Origin: Salarias fasciatus
Taxonomy: Eukaryota > Chordata > Actinopteri > Blenniiformes > Blenniidae
Length of the DNA: 64,000 nt
Assembly: GCF_902148845.1 (NCBI RefSeq)
Contig: NC_043752.1
Span: forward strand, 603,785-667,784
Direction of reading: 5' to 3'
The translations under genes and the position numbers were made by a program. This document shows, one piece after another, positions 23,470 through 37,273 of the stretch. The notes beneath the pieces are model-generated. The model saw only the letters and a list, made by a program, of their open reading frames with translations, ran no database searches and was not told the DNA's origin. Each line of letters begins with the position of its first letter. Position 1 is the stretch's first letter.

Positions 23470-23841
23470 TCCCAAAACTCGACAAGCAAGACAGAAAGAA
23501 AAGCACTACAGAGATGAGCAGAAATCAGGAGGAACGGTTTGAATCCCGACGTCAAAGGGGCGCCGGGGCGCACGACAGACCGGGCGGCGGACACGGCAGG
23601 AAAGCTTCACGCCACGGGAACGAATTCAAAGCACGACGAGCGAACGGCGGCGCGGCGAAGCGCCGACCTCAAGCTGATTATTTACAGAGAAATGAACCCG
23701 ACGAGGGAGAACTACACCCAGACTAATGAGCCCAAAGGTGTCCTGCTTGCCTCTGACCTCTGACCCCCCCACCCCCTCCCCTCCCCTGGTGAAAGTAGAA
23801 TGAAGTTCAAAACTACGGCCTCTCCTCTCTGCGCTCCGGCG

Positions 23842-25689
<1,848 letters not shown>

Positions 25690-26180
25690 CCGTGAAGCCG
25701 CTTCCAGACTGACGTTTCACCGCATGTCCACCGCACGTCCCCGCGCGCCGCTGCTACCTGGATGAATGCGTGAACCTGAGGAACGTCATCGCATGTTTAC
25801 GTGTGCAAAACAAAAACAGCCGCGTGCACGTGTGCGTGCCAATGTGGCCGCGCGGGCTCCCGCTCCAGTGTGCAGACAGACACATGATGCTCGGAATTTG
25901 CGTGATGCCGCGGCTGCTAGTGCGGGAGAGCGGGAGGCGTCCAGCTGCCGCTCCGTGCGGGAGCCTGCTGGAGCCTGCGGGGCACGTTCAGCACGACAAA
26001 GCCTCGGCGTGCCGCTCGCCGCTGCCTCCATGTTGACTCCGCGACTCCCGGGACACACTCCGACATGTGTGTGTCGGATAAAAGCGCGAATTGCTCCCGC
26101 ACGCAGAGCCGCCGAGTGTTGGGTTGAAGAGGTTCGTCTGAATCGGTCTGAGTCTCGAGAGCTAAAGGCGGCTAACGTAG
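25690..26180 (-). promoter_or_regulatory. CpG-rich region, probable cbx1 promoter/first exon
   Basis: A dense run of CpG dinucleotides from about 25,690 to 26,180, flanked by AT-rich DNA on both sides. It is placed correctly to be the island promoter of the leftward cbx1 gene. The first non-coding exon and start site were not determined. Confidence 0.5.
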
Positions 26181-27499
26181 CGCACAATCAGAGCAACAAC
26201 ACGTTAGAAAGGAGGGAGAAACACTACTCACCGATGGCTTACTGCGCTAATTATTTTAAAGTTTTTTTTTTTTCAGTTAAGACACTGCGTCTGGCTTAAA
26301 GTCAGACTGCAAATATTAAAGATGCCGCAGCAGGAGCGTCGCTGTGTGCTGATTTGTTATTAAAACGGAGCCGTTAGCTCGACTCGGCTAAAATGTGTCG
26401 TTTCCGCCCCTTGGTCTGCTGGAGAAGAAGGAGACGGAGCGTCAGAACAGGACGGATCGAACAGCGTCTGGATGGATTGCAGCTGTCACACATGCGCAGC
26501 AGCTCCTTCCGGGTAGTTTACAGATCTACGGAGCCGCAGCGTCTGAAAACAAGGCGGACTAAACAACGTCTGGATGAACCGTAACAGAGTCACACAATGG
26601 GGACAGCTTCTTCCGTTTACTTTGCAGATCTACCACGCTGGCTTGCGTTAGCAAAGCACGGACCAAGGAACAACCCCACCGTGTGGTTGCATTGGTTTTT
26701 GCATCTGGTTTTGTTTGGTTGCTGGCTTATTCATTCATTCATCTGTTCATTCGTTTGTGTCGATTAGAAGGATGTCAGCGTCAATGACAGTAGACGGTGG
26801 ATTTTTTCTAAAGATTTATGTTTACAAAACCTGTCCGTTTTGTGAAAATCAAATAACTATCAATTAAAACAAATAATTTTATAAAGAGACCCCAAGCTCC
26901 TATTTATTAATTAATTAACTCGTTCATTCCTAGAGTACTCATTTATAAAAGGATGTTGAAGAAGGAAAATAATGTTTTTCTTGAAACTTTGCACCTTAAT
27001 GAACGATCTCTCTACTTATCTGTTCCAAGTACACAATAGGTAATTGAAAAAAAACATTTTAGATTTATTTAATTAATTTCCTAGTCGAAATCGTGTTCTT
27101 TACAAAACTGCTTCCATTATTCATAAAAAAATATACATAAAATATATAAAAGCTGTTGTTTGGAGACCACTTTAAAAGAAAGTCTCGCCACTGCACCTGT
27201 CACTGGGCAAATTCTTTCTTCATTCATTCATATTTTTGTTTGAAATAGTAAACAGTGTAAACAGTCAGTTTAGGTTTTTTCTGACATTTTTCTTTTTGTC
27301 TTCTTTAATGCTTCTGACCCGTCTAAACGCCCCCACCCCCTACAAATAAATACAGTAAAATAATGTCTTGAATATATATGACAAATATTTTCATTAAAAA
27401 TAATTATTTTTCTTTGGTTATCTAAAATCCTTGCATTTTCTTTTCCTTTTATAACGCCTATTAGATTAGACACGCCCCCTGCGTATGATCCCGGGCATG
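26181..27499. other. Spacer between cbx1 and snx11 promoters
   Basis: Head-to-head spacer. The first 450 bases are moderately GC-rich and include a diverged tandem duplication. 26,700-27,450 is AT-rich with attcattcat words and no recognisable gene. Confidence 0.5.
26443..26650. repeat. Diverged ~100-bp tandem duplication
   Basis: Two adjacent units about 100 bases apart share, in the same order, a gg(a)cgga..aaca(g/a)cgtctggatg block, gtcacaca, a (c)ttccg word and ttgcagatctac/ttacagatctac, each followed by a cg(c/g)-rich segment. The divergence indicates an old event. Confidence 0.7.
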
Positions 27500-27704
27500 C
27501 ACTCGACGTAATGACGTAAATAGATGACGCAGGCACGCCGCTGCCCGTGACTTGCGGAATGGAGAAAGGAGCTGTCGGTGATAACAAGCTCCCTCCGTGT
27601 TTCATGGTTTTATTCAGCGGGAGAGAGGAGACGTCGACGGGCGGAGGAGCGGCAGCGGAGGCCGGCGGGAGGCCGCAGCAGCAGACAGCCGACTTCCCCT
27701 GAAA
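27500..27704 (+). promoter_or_regulatory. snx11 promoter and non-coding exon 1
   Basis: A cluster of CRE/ATF-like sites (CGACGTAA at 27504-27511, TGACGTAA at 27512-27519, TGACGC at 27525-27530) precedes a CpG-rich segment. A splice donor GAAA|GTGAGT at 27704/27705 ends a likely untranslated first exon. The matching acceptor is the cag at 28657-28659 before the start exon. Confidence 0.55.
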
Positions 27705-28659
27705 GTGAGTGCGACGCAGCGAAGGTTCTCCGGTTTTAGAGAGTCATCATTCAGGCCACACAACTCAAAACAAGTCTGCTCCTCATGACCGGCGTCCCCA
27801 CCTTACAGCCCCTTTATTCGCGTTAGTTTAGTTCTGCTTAAACTCTGCAGCTGTAACGGAGTGTTGAAGTGATTTCCCGGGTTAAACATTCACAGTGACA
27901 GCTGTTAAAGGGGGAAGCAATGCAGCTGGTTCAGCAGCACTCCAGTTTAAAGCATCAGCAAGGTGGAAAAGTGATAAAAGTGTTTGGTGTTTGTGTGTCA
28001 CACCCTTCTATGAGTCTGTTCTCACTTGTGTTAAAATGTGAAAAGCTTCTCTTTCCTTCATTTTAACACCAGTTGATCAGTTTAGTGTTCATGAGGCTGG
28101 GAGATGGAAGCAGTTCTTAATTCCGGTCAACTTTAATACAAAATCAACAAAATGCTCAAGATGGATAGATTGCAACTCTTTCATGCTATGATAAAAGGCA
28201 AGGCTCCATCCACTGGTCTTTGCACAAATGACGATCCATTATTTTTAATATCGGCTGATATCGGTACGATAAATCTGGTCCGATGCAAACTGCCGACATC
28301 TATTTCTGTCTGTGTCTGTTAGGGTGGCTTTAACCTGGGCAGTGTGTTGACATGAATAGTACTTTAACGCTGTTATGTTGCGTTTGTTTTGGGAAGTAGA
28401 GAAATTAATCACTTTTTCATATTCAGTGTTTACGTGATTTTCAGATTAGAAAATCATAGAGCGTTTAGTTCAGTATTGACATGGGTGCATCTCTCCGTCA
28501 GTGTCTCCAGGTTCATGAACCGGGACCCTCAGAGTGCGAGCCTCCTCAGAGAGGGGTCTGGTGGATTCCGGCCGCCCGGCAGCTTGTGGCCACGCTGCAG
28601 AAATGCTCACGCGTTGGCAACCACTTCACTGAACCGTGTTCTGCTTTTTCGCCCTGCAG
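27705..28659 (+). other. snx11 intron 1
   Basis: Intron within the 5' UTR. Around 28,245-28,275 it contains tatcggctgatatcggta-type words resembling a widespread tandem motif of fish repeats, too short to name. Nothing else recognised. Confidence 0.4.
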
Positions 28660-28675
28660 TGCGGCACTCGGTAGG

Positions 28676-31600
28676 ATGAACAGCAACCACGAGGAAGATG
28701 TGAGTAGTTTCCCCTCCGCTTCTGCTTTCACTCACTTTCCATTCTTCTCTTCTGGGACGGCGGCCGTCGCTCTGCAGAGAGCTCCGCTCACATGTCGAGC
28801 GGCGGCCGTCTCCTCTGACGCGCTGCCAACATTTGGGGAAGTCGGTGTTTGTCCTAAGATCAGCAGAACGCAGACGTGCGAGCCGCTCAGCACTTCTCTG
28901 CTTCCTTCCTTCCTGCAGGAGTTTGTGGCTGTGCGGGTCCAGGACCCCCGGATCCAGAACGAGGGCTCGTGGAACTCCTATGTGGACTACAAGATATTCC
29001 TGCATGTGAGTATCAGAGTGGAAGCTGAAGTGAAGCTGAGGCAGAGCGGCTGCTGCGTTGCTCTCAGCTCACTTGTGGGTTTTGTGGGTCTGTTTGCGGT
29101 GTTTTGTACCTTCTGGTAGTTCTTCTGGATTTGTTTTGATGTCATGTCTCCCTTCTTCCTGCTGCTGTTTTGCATCTGACCCTCCTGTGGACTTGTCGGG
29201 TCTCTTTGTACATCCTTGCCTGTTTGGAACCTTTTTGTGGTAGTTTTGTCTGCACAGAGTTAACAATACGGCGTGAAGCTGATTGATTAAATGAATGGTC
29301 AGGTCTCATTATAAAAGGTCAGATGCAAAAAAAGGAACAAATCAATAACTGACAGCTCTGTTAGAGCCGAGGTCAACGACGGAAAAGAGAAATAAGTTAT
29401 TTCAGGACTAAATGTCCTCTTCAACAGCGTTTCTGTCCTTTGTAACCGATCTTCAGCCTGCTGCTCGCTGGAACTTCTCACCAGGTGATCTGCACCTGGA
29501 GGCGGAGCCTTGCTCCTGTCTGAGGCTGTTCTCCACAGCGGGCGGTGTGTTGGACTGTTCCGTCTGTGCCTGACGCGGCGGCGGTGTTGAGGAATGGTGT
29601 GTCAGCGCTGAGGCTCGCCGTCCACGCGGCTGTGCCGATCAGCTGATCTCGTGATCCTCCTCTGCTGTTTGCTGTAGATCATTTACTGCTCCACGCAGCA
29701 CACAGCAGCAGTTTGTTTCAGATTACACACTTTCGGCCATTTTAGTTTAAAACTGGGTCAAATCAAGATTAAATTCAGTAACTTTTTTTTATTTTTACTT
29801 TTCTTCTTTTCTTTGACTCTAATTTTCTACTCCTGCTTTTACTTCTTCTTTCTCTGACCTCTTCTTCTTCTTCTTCCTCTTCTTGGTTTTGCCGCGGCAG
29901 GCTCGTCCAGTGGTTTAAAGCTCTCTCTTGCTCTGTGTGGGGTTTGCATGTTCTCCCTGTTCTTCTGACCACACCTGGCTGGCTCTACATGGGATAACCG
30001 TCCCGCTGCCACCCCGGCAGCTCCAGCATGTCTGACTGTAGGGAGGCTGTTTCACGGATTCCCTCCCGTCGGAGACCGGTCTGTTCCGCAGACGTGTCTG
30101 AACCGTGTCGCACGTTAGCGGAGATAATCCGACATGTGACGACGCCTCAGTCCTGCCGTCGGCGGCCATCTGAATCTATGAGGAAATGTTAACTGGATTC
30201 TTCCAAAGCTTCTAAACCGTGAACAGGAAGTGCTGGCACTGAACCATGACTGACGGAACTTGTTCTCGTCGCCTCCTGCGGCCTCGGAGTGGATAAAAGT
30301 TGCCGTCCTCTCCATACAGCGGCAGTTGGCGTGAATTTAAACCTGTGACTCTCTCCTTCCAGACCAACAGCAAGGCCTTCACGGCCAAGACGTCGTGCGT
30401 CCGCCGGCGCTACAGCGAGTTCGTGTGGCTCCGCAAGAAGATGCAGAAGAACGCCGGCCTGGTGTAAGACATCCGCTCGTTCCTCGGGCCGTGAAGGTTT
30501 TTATCTGAAGCTGGAAAACGGTCCTGAAGCCAGACGGACAGAGGAGTTCTGCTGGCAGGATCGGACCGTGTTCCAGTCTGAAGGAGGTTTCCTTTCCTTG
30601 CAGCCCAGTTCCAGACCTTCCAGGGAAATCCTTCTTCTCCTTCAGCAACGAGGACTTCCTGGAGAGGCGGAGGAAGGGACTGCAGCTCTTCCTGGAGAAG
30701 TGAGTGTTTGTGGTCGGTCCTGGAGTGTGAGCACCCGGGGTCTTCTGTGACGTTCCCCCTCATGCCCGCCGTGTTCTCCTCCCGTTCCCGTCCTCCAGGG
30801 TGGTCCACACCACGGTGTGTCTGTCCGACAGCCAGCTGCACCTCTTCCTGCAGACGCAGCTGCCCATCGGACACATCCAGGACTGCGTCCAGGGCCACAC
30901 GCCGTACTCGGTGACCGACGCCATCCTCACCTACGCCTCGTCCAACCGGGGCCTGGCTCAGGCTCAGGAGGACGACCCGGTCAAGGACTCCAGCCTGACG
31001 GTGTCCTACGAGTCCATGGAGAGGTAGAGCAGGCTGCGGCGGTCGGTCTGACCCCGCCCCCCCGTCGCGCCGTGGCTTCATCCTCCTGTCTCTGCTCCCG
31101 CAGCCCGGCTCTCCATCCGCCCGGTCCCCAGACCAACGAGGCCTTCAGCCCCGAGCTGCTGTCCTGCGGAGACGCCGACCCTCTGGAGGACCTGCTGGAG
31201 CTGGCGGGTCGGGACTCGGCCGGACCGCGGCACGAGGCGGAGCCCTGCGTGAGGATCTCCCAGAGGAGGAACCAGCTGGAGGCCGTGGTGGAGCGCCGCG
31301 GCGCCGCCCAGGCCCGGTTCTACCTGGATGAGAGCCTGGACCCGGCGGGGCGCGTCCAGACCGGCTCCCACATCCTGACTCCGGCGGACGTGCACTCGCC
31401 CGTGGGCAGAGGCGTCCTGCTGAGCGTGGACAGCGTGTTCGAGCCTCCGGACGCCGCGGCGCCGGACGGCCGGGAGGAAGGGAGGCCCGAGAGGTTCGAC
31501 GGCTCGATAGAGATTTTAGCCTTTAGAGACGATACGGGAGAGGAGCCGCCGGCCGAGAACGGCGTGGGAGCTCCGGAGGACGACACGGCGGGAGACGGCG

Positions 31601-32176
31601 CGGCAGGAGACGGCACGGCGGCAGCTCAGACCAAAGAGGACACGCTCCAGGTGCGGCGTCTCGCTCAGCTCCTCGCTGTCCGCCGCTCCGGCTTCCTCCG
31701 GGGCAGGAAGTGACGGGTTCTGTCTGTTCTGTGTGCAGGAGGAGGGACTCTGTGACCAAGAGACGCCGGACGACTTGATGGGGACGGACGAGGACAGCCA
31801 ATCACTGGCCTCCTCCGACGGGAGCATCGTGCAGGTCAGCGACGAGGAGGAGGAGGATGAAGACCGCCTCTCCATTCATGCTGCCAACGGCTTGGTGCAG
31901 CTGTCCCCCGACGGCCTCCGTCGCTGGGCGGAGGCGGAGGCGGCGTCCGGCGGGGACGTCCTGGACCTGCAGGTGAACGGGTGCGCCGCGGGAAAGCAGG
32001 ACCGTCGGGGTGAATCTCCAGACGTGAAGTGGGCGGCGGGCGACGGAGACCTGACGGAGAACAGCGACATCAGCATCCTGGAGAGCAGCGGCGCGCCGGG
32101 ACCAGCCGGCGTCGGGCGGCCGGAGCAGGACGCCGCTGCCGCCGCCGCAGACGCTCCGGAGGTGGAGGTGCGGTAG
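28676..32176 (+). CDS. snx11: Sorting nexin 11
   Basis: A 505-aa PX-domain protein of endosomes; the family binds PtdIns phosphates and affects endosome/lysosome trafficking. Coding exons: 28676-28699, 28919-29005, 30363-30463, 30604-30699, 30799-31023, 31104-31650, 31739-32176; every junction keeps frame. The PX domain covers about residues 9-115: [28 protein letters not shown], and the phosphoinositide pocket RRRYSEF at 51-57, then [14 protein letters not shown] and [10 protein letters not shown]. An extended helical part follows ([28 protein letters not shown]), as in SNX10/SNX11. The start MNSNHEED is chosen because the exon begins at 28660 and this is its first ATG. The C-terminal region of about 310 residues is long, acidic and low in complexity, making the protein nearly twice human SNX11 (270 aa). 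Its frame is open through two large exons, so it looks genuine. Confidence 0.93.
29006..30362 (+). other. snx11 intron 3
   Basis: The largest snx11 intron, about 1.36 kb. It carries a pyrimidine-rich tract at 29,795-29,885 and an interspersed-repeat fragment listed separately. No coding content. Confidence 0.7.
29880..30045 (+). repeat. Fragment of a teleost interspersed repeat
   Basis: Contains gtgtggggtttgcatgttct followed by ccctgttcttctg, a phrase of a repeat very common in teleost genomes (typical form: gtgtggagtttgcatgttct followed by ccc). The remainder is heavily diverged. I do not assign a family name. A second, opposite-facing copy lies at 48085-48232. Confidence 0.55.
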
Positions 32177-32384
32177 GTCAACACGGGGGTCAAGCTCCAA
32201 CTGGTCAACGGGCCAGGAGAGACGCGGGACTCGATATTTATTGAATCATAAGTTTCTCCACCCGACCAGCTTCAGTTGGCTCCATGTTCTACCTGTGAGC
32301 CGAACGTGGAACGAGGCGAGTTCTCACTCAGGGACGCTGATCACTGCACAGCTCCTGGAGTCCCCGAGGCCTTCTGCAGCCTGA

Positions 32385-32400
32385 CCAGCAGAGGGCGCTC
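32385..32400 (+). promoter_or_regulatory. Strong CTCF motif, snx11 3' UTR
   Basis: Reads ccagcagagggcgctc, an essentially consensus CTCF core. Plus orientation, inside the snx11 3' UTR. Confidence 0.6.
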
Positions 32401-33583
32401 ACATCCAGTCACTTTACCAGATAAAATAATAATAACAATGTGTGTTATCATGCAGAATAATTTAAAAATTTCAAAGACTAATTATCACAACAGAAGACGG
32501 GAATCTAAACCTCTCTTAACATCGGCTCCGTTCACTTTTACTGCAGCCCTGAAGGAAGGAGTCGGTAAAGAGATTTCAACACGAAAAAGCAGGTTTAGTT
32601 TGAAGAGGAGCGCATTTTGATTTGAGGAAAGATGAAGCTGAACCATTCAGATAATGATGATAATCTTCACTGTAGTTACTGTAAAACCTCAGTTTTAGCT
32701 CAAGCGTTACTTCCTCCCACGGCGTCGATCCGTCTCAGAACTCTGAACTGTTTTAATCCTCCGAGTCAAAGAGAAGCTGGTTTTAACTGAACTCTGACCT
32801 GTGAAAAGAAAACCGTTACCGTTTCATGACGCGGCGAGTTTTTTTTATTTCGGTGCTTCGACTGGAGTGGAGTTAAACCGCAGCACACACACTTCTCAAC
32901 TGCAGGACAATGAAACACGTGAAACGCCTCGATACTCTACATTTATCACACAGACTGAACAATTCAAAGCATTTTTCTTTGTTTCTTGAAGAATTTCAGA
33001 GCAAAGGAGAAAATTAAATAAATTAAAAAAACTCATTTCTGCCTTTTGAGATTTTAACCTCCGAGTCTTAAAAGTTGGACTTATTGGAAAGTCATTAGAT
33101 TTTCCAGTTATTTCTACACTCATAACTCAAAATGAACTTTTTTGCATCTAAATTTCACAGGTGTAATTTTCATTACTGATAAAGAACAAAAACGGCCTCA
33201 ATATTTCAGTTTGTGTGATAAAGGCTTGAAGGCGTGAGTGTTTCCGTTGTGTTGGGATGTGTGTGTGTGGCGGCGGTTAGACTTTCTCGCCGTTTCCAGA
33301 CTCTCCCACGATGGTTTAAAGGGACCTGCAGTTTACTGAGCTTTCAGCGTCGTGTTCAAGCTTTAAAGCTTCCAGGTGAGGCGCTGAGGAGAAATGGAGT
33401 TTTCACACCTACCAGCTTTCTTTGTTTTGTTTGTTTTTAAATTAAAGGTATTTCCTGTTTCTTTTTTAACACCTTCCTGTTTTTATTAAATTAACTCTCT
33501 GAATGCAAAGCTCCATTTCTGCTGAGACCTCGTGTTTCTCGTCACCATACATGTTTATATGCACACTATCTTATTTTATTTTG

Positions 33584-33589
33584 AATAAA
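33584..33589 (+). terminator. snx11 polyadenylation signal
   Basis: AATAAA in ttgaataaagatttg, about 1.4 kb after the stop codon and the clearest signal before the convergent skap1 gene. Confidence 0.5.
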
Positions 33590-33670
33590 GATTTGTTTTA
33601 TTCCAGAATTTGCCTCATTTTTCTTTGTTTTGTTGTGAATCTCCCAGCATGTTGAGCTGCTGCACCAATC

Positions 33671-33686
33671 CCGCCCCCTAGTGGCC
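33671..33686 (-). promoter_or_regulatory. Strong CTCF motif between snx11 and skap1
   Basis: The minus strand reads ggccactagggggcgg, an essentially consensus CTCF core (CCACTAGGGGGCG). It is in minus orientation, 1.3 kb from the plus-oriented site at 32385. Confidence 0.6.
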
Positions 33687-34085
33687 GAAAGTCGACGCTG
33701 CACTCACCTTCAGAGACGTGTTTGGGATTTCTCAGGAGAATAAATGTTATTTAGAAATGACAGAAAATCTGCGAAACTCACACATAACTCAGAATAAAGT
33801 GCATCTGACCCCATGAAGACACACACAGGAATAAACGACACGTTATTGGAGAATATTCCAGGAGATGTTCCTGTTTGTGGTGCTCTGGAGAGCCGTGCAG
33901 AACGTTCTACTTCTGTTCTGAATTCATTTCAAATGAAGCACAGACTCCTCTTCATCCATCCGCTCAGGATGTTTGAAACGGACTCGAACCGGGTTTTATT
34001 CACTGTGAGGTGTGAAGTGCTGACCACTGACCGAGTCTCTCCAGAGGTCCTGAACTGACCTCCGCTGTGCACCTGCAGGAAGAAT

Positions 34086-34102
34086 CCACCAGGGGGCAGC
34101 AG
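34086..34102 (+). promoter_or_regulatory. CTCF motif between snx11 and skap1
   Basis: Reads ccaccagggggcagcag, a consensus CTCF core in plus orientation. Third such motif within 1.7 kb. Confidence 0.6.
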
Positions 34103-34109
34103 CAGCAGA

Positions 34110-34167
34110 TTCCGGTCCAGGTCCTGGTTCTGGATGTGGAGCAGGTCCTGGTTCTGGACCAGGTCCT
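34110..34167. repeat. Short GGTCCTGGTTCTGGA repeat
   Basis: Three imperfect copies of a 15- to 24-base unit based on caggtcctggttctgga. Confidence 0.75.
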
Positions 34168-35729
34168 GGGAGGTGTCTATTGATCAGGAGGCCCTGTGAC
34201 CATGTGGTTCACAGCAAAATCACAGCTTTTATCCAGAGAATCATCATTTTGTAGCCGATAAAAATACGTTATTGACCAAAGCATTAATGACGATATGCTG
34301 AAATATTCTGTTTTTAATGTGAGATGATTTATTTGCGTCAGTCTAATTTTACCAACTGAAAAATCTCAGCTTCTTGAAACTGATCATTCTTCAGATCATT
34401 TATCAATATTCACGCACGTCTTAGAGAAACAGAATAAAAACCAAAAACTGCATCAGTTAAACTTCACAGGATATTGGTCCAAAAATGGACAAACCTGGTC
34501 TATTTAGGATCAGTTCATGTTAGATTTCTATTTTCTTTTATTTGTCTTTCATTTCTTCCCCAGAATCAATGAGAACAGCTTTTTATTACTGGTCAGATTA
34601 AACATATGAATGTAAATGAAAAGTCAATCTGTTCATTCCATTTATTCACTGATCAATATTCCTGCACGTCCTTTCATGTTCCTGTATTGAATATTTTAAT
34701 ACTTTATACTGCATTACCCTGTTTCACCCCGGAAACACTGTTAAAGATGTTATAGTACATCCTGTTCTCTCCTGTTCTTTCCTCTTTTTTTATATAGATG
34801 CTCATCCTATTGTAAATATGGGGACTTCCTGTTTTTCAGAATATTTCCAATTTATTTATATTTCTCTTCTATCCTGATGCTGTTGTTTCTATTTGTCTTC
34901 CTTACACAGCGAGCGAAAAAAAGCCGGAGTCAAATTCCTTGATTGTCAAGAACAAATTCAGCCGTTAGAGCTGATTCTGAATCTTTATGAATATTAACAA
35001 AATGCAAATAAAAAAACGAAGAAAAAAAATTCATTAAAACAATTATCAACAGAACTGATCCCAGAATAAACCCAACATTGATTGTAAAACTCGATATTTT
35101 GTGTCAAACAAATATTGCTTCTTGCAAATCAATTTTTTTTTTTGGAATTTTTGACTCAAAACTGAAGCATCAGCCTTGTTTAATTCATCAGCCTTCACTC
35201 TGGGGGATGATCAATAAGAACCTTTGATTTTTTTAACAGAAAGTCAGAAAACTCAGCTGAAAGGTTGACCCCCCCCCTCTGATTGACCCCGGTGCTTCAC
35301 GCCGGTTCGGGGATTTGGAAAAGCGCTGCAGCAGATTTACATGGCGTCATTTACAGTCCGGTCAGATCATCTGTGTGTGATATTTATGGCGGGATGTGGC
35401 GGCGGCGGCGGCGCTGTAGGAAGAAACAAACAGAAATAAAATAAAGACCGTGAGAGAAAAGTTGCATTAATAATTCAGCCTTCATTTGAAGCGGAGTCCT
35501 CTTCCAGTATTAGAGAATCATTTTCCTAAATAGGACAGGTGAGGCGGTAACGGCGTGCTTCTCCCCGGCGCCGGCCTCGCGCCTCTTTATGCAGTACTTC
35601 CTCCAGCCGGCAGATGCCATAAACGGCAGGTCAGCGGCCGGACGAGCGCCGGGGGGACCGTTTGTGTGCGTCGGGCGCCGTAATGGCCCATAATGCTGAT
35701 GGCGGGAGAGCGGCGGTACCTGTCGCAGC

Positions 35730-36458
35730 TCAGAGGATGTAGGCGGGGTGCAGGTAGTCCTTGGGGACGATGCCCACGGCGCCGTTCAGCTCGCCGACCC
35801 ACCAGCCGTGGATGTTGTACTCCTGCGGCCCAAACGAGCAAATAAAGAGCGTGAGGTCTCCCGGCGGGCGGCGGGGACGGGCGGCGCGGCCCACAGTCTG
35901 GATCATCAGCTCAAGAACAACCATTCCAATGATTTGAACTGCAATTACATCCGCCGGCTGTGGAGGGCCTGAAAACACCGACGGAGCCAGCGCCACCCTG
36001 CACATCGCCGGGAACTCGCACCCTGACCCCGTTCTCACAGAGGAACTGAGAAATCTGTGACAGAATCCAAGAAGACGGTCAAATGTGTTTCAGTCCAGGA
36101 GGGACACGGACAGCTCTGGACCTGCGAGGAGAATCTGGACTCCCTGGGAAGAGAAAATCGTCATTTTTCTTTCATTAAATGTGTGAAAATATGTTTCTGG
36201 GATCTGCTGCTTTCTTTTCAGAGCCGCAGTCAGTTACAGTCCTGAAAGATCAGCCGCCAGTCGTCGATCAGCGGCACATCAGGGGTTAAAAAGTGAGAGT
36301 CGGATCAGGCGTGGGCGTCCTCAGAGACATCCAGGAGCCGAGTTTTCATTAAAAAATGAAGGAAACAGTGAAAACAAGGCGACGGAGAAACAGCCTGGAA
36401 CTGCAGCTGGTCTGTTAACGCCACAATAACCATCAGCTGCGCTCAGCTCTACACTGTG

Positions 36459-36510
<52 letters not shown>

Positions 36511-37219
36511 TAAAAAAAACCATCAGGAGAATTTACCGTAGAGCCAAAGGAAAATCAAAATGAGACATTTTTTAAATTATTCTTTAGAACTAATGATTTT
36601 AAGCTTTTTTGTAATTTTATTTATTTTAAACTAAACTAAAATAAAGAGCAGAAATTATATTATCCACATATAAATAACTGAATTGTCTCATAAGAGGACA
36701 ACTCACATCAAACTCACATTTTCTAATTTATTTACTTCATTTTAAACATTTATTATATGAATTTCATTCTTTATATTTCATGATAAATGTGAATATTATT
36801 ATTTTATGTGTTTATATATTTTATTTATGACAGTTTTGGTTAAAAAAAACAGAAGGTTTAAACATAAAAATTCCATATATTTTAGATAATTTTACACTTT
36901 TGGAATCATCAGATCTACAATAGAAATGTATTATTATCCATCTGGAAAATTCAGTGTGTTGTAGGGACGCAGTGTTTAGACAGTTTGTTCAAGTTCGAGG
37001 AAGAAAATCCTCTGAACTGCATCCACGTTGCGTCTGACTGATTCAATTAAAAACTATCAGATGAAACAACGAAAAACTTTCATGAGGATTTATTGTTTGA
37101 CAGCGGCAACGAGAAAAGCTGAAAACTCAGACGTTCCCGTTTCCAGATGTTCTTGATGCATTTAAGGAACTTGGTTTGAAGGAGGCCCAGCTCCTCTCTG
37201 CTCCTCTCTCAGAGCGTCA

Positions 37220-37273
<54 letters not shown>

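Larger units (their letters stand above)
32177..33589 (+). other. snx11 3' UTR
   Basis: From the stop codon to the AATAAA at 33584-33589, which is followed by a T-rich stretch. Apart from a CTCF-type motif, nothing else is recognised. Confidence 0.55.
33590..35729 (-). other. skap1 3' UTR and convergent spacer
   Basis: DNA between snx11 and the skap1 stop codon. On the minus strand an AATAAA at 34856-34851 is a candidate end of the skap1 transcript. 34,200-35,200 is AT-rich without a gene. 35,280-35,720 is richer in GC and has a short (GGC)n run near 35,398. Confidence 0.45.

Noticed and set aside
25766-26299. 177-codon frame and its antisense partner in the CpG-rich block
   Set aside because: CpG-island DNA is naturally poor in stops; position fits a promoter/untranslated exon of cbx1.
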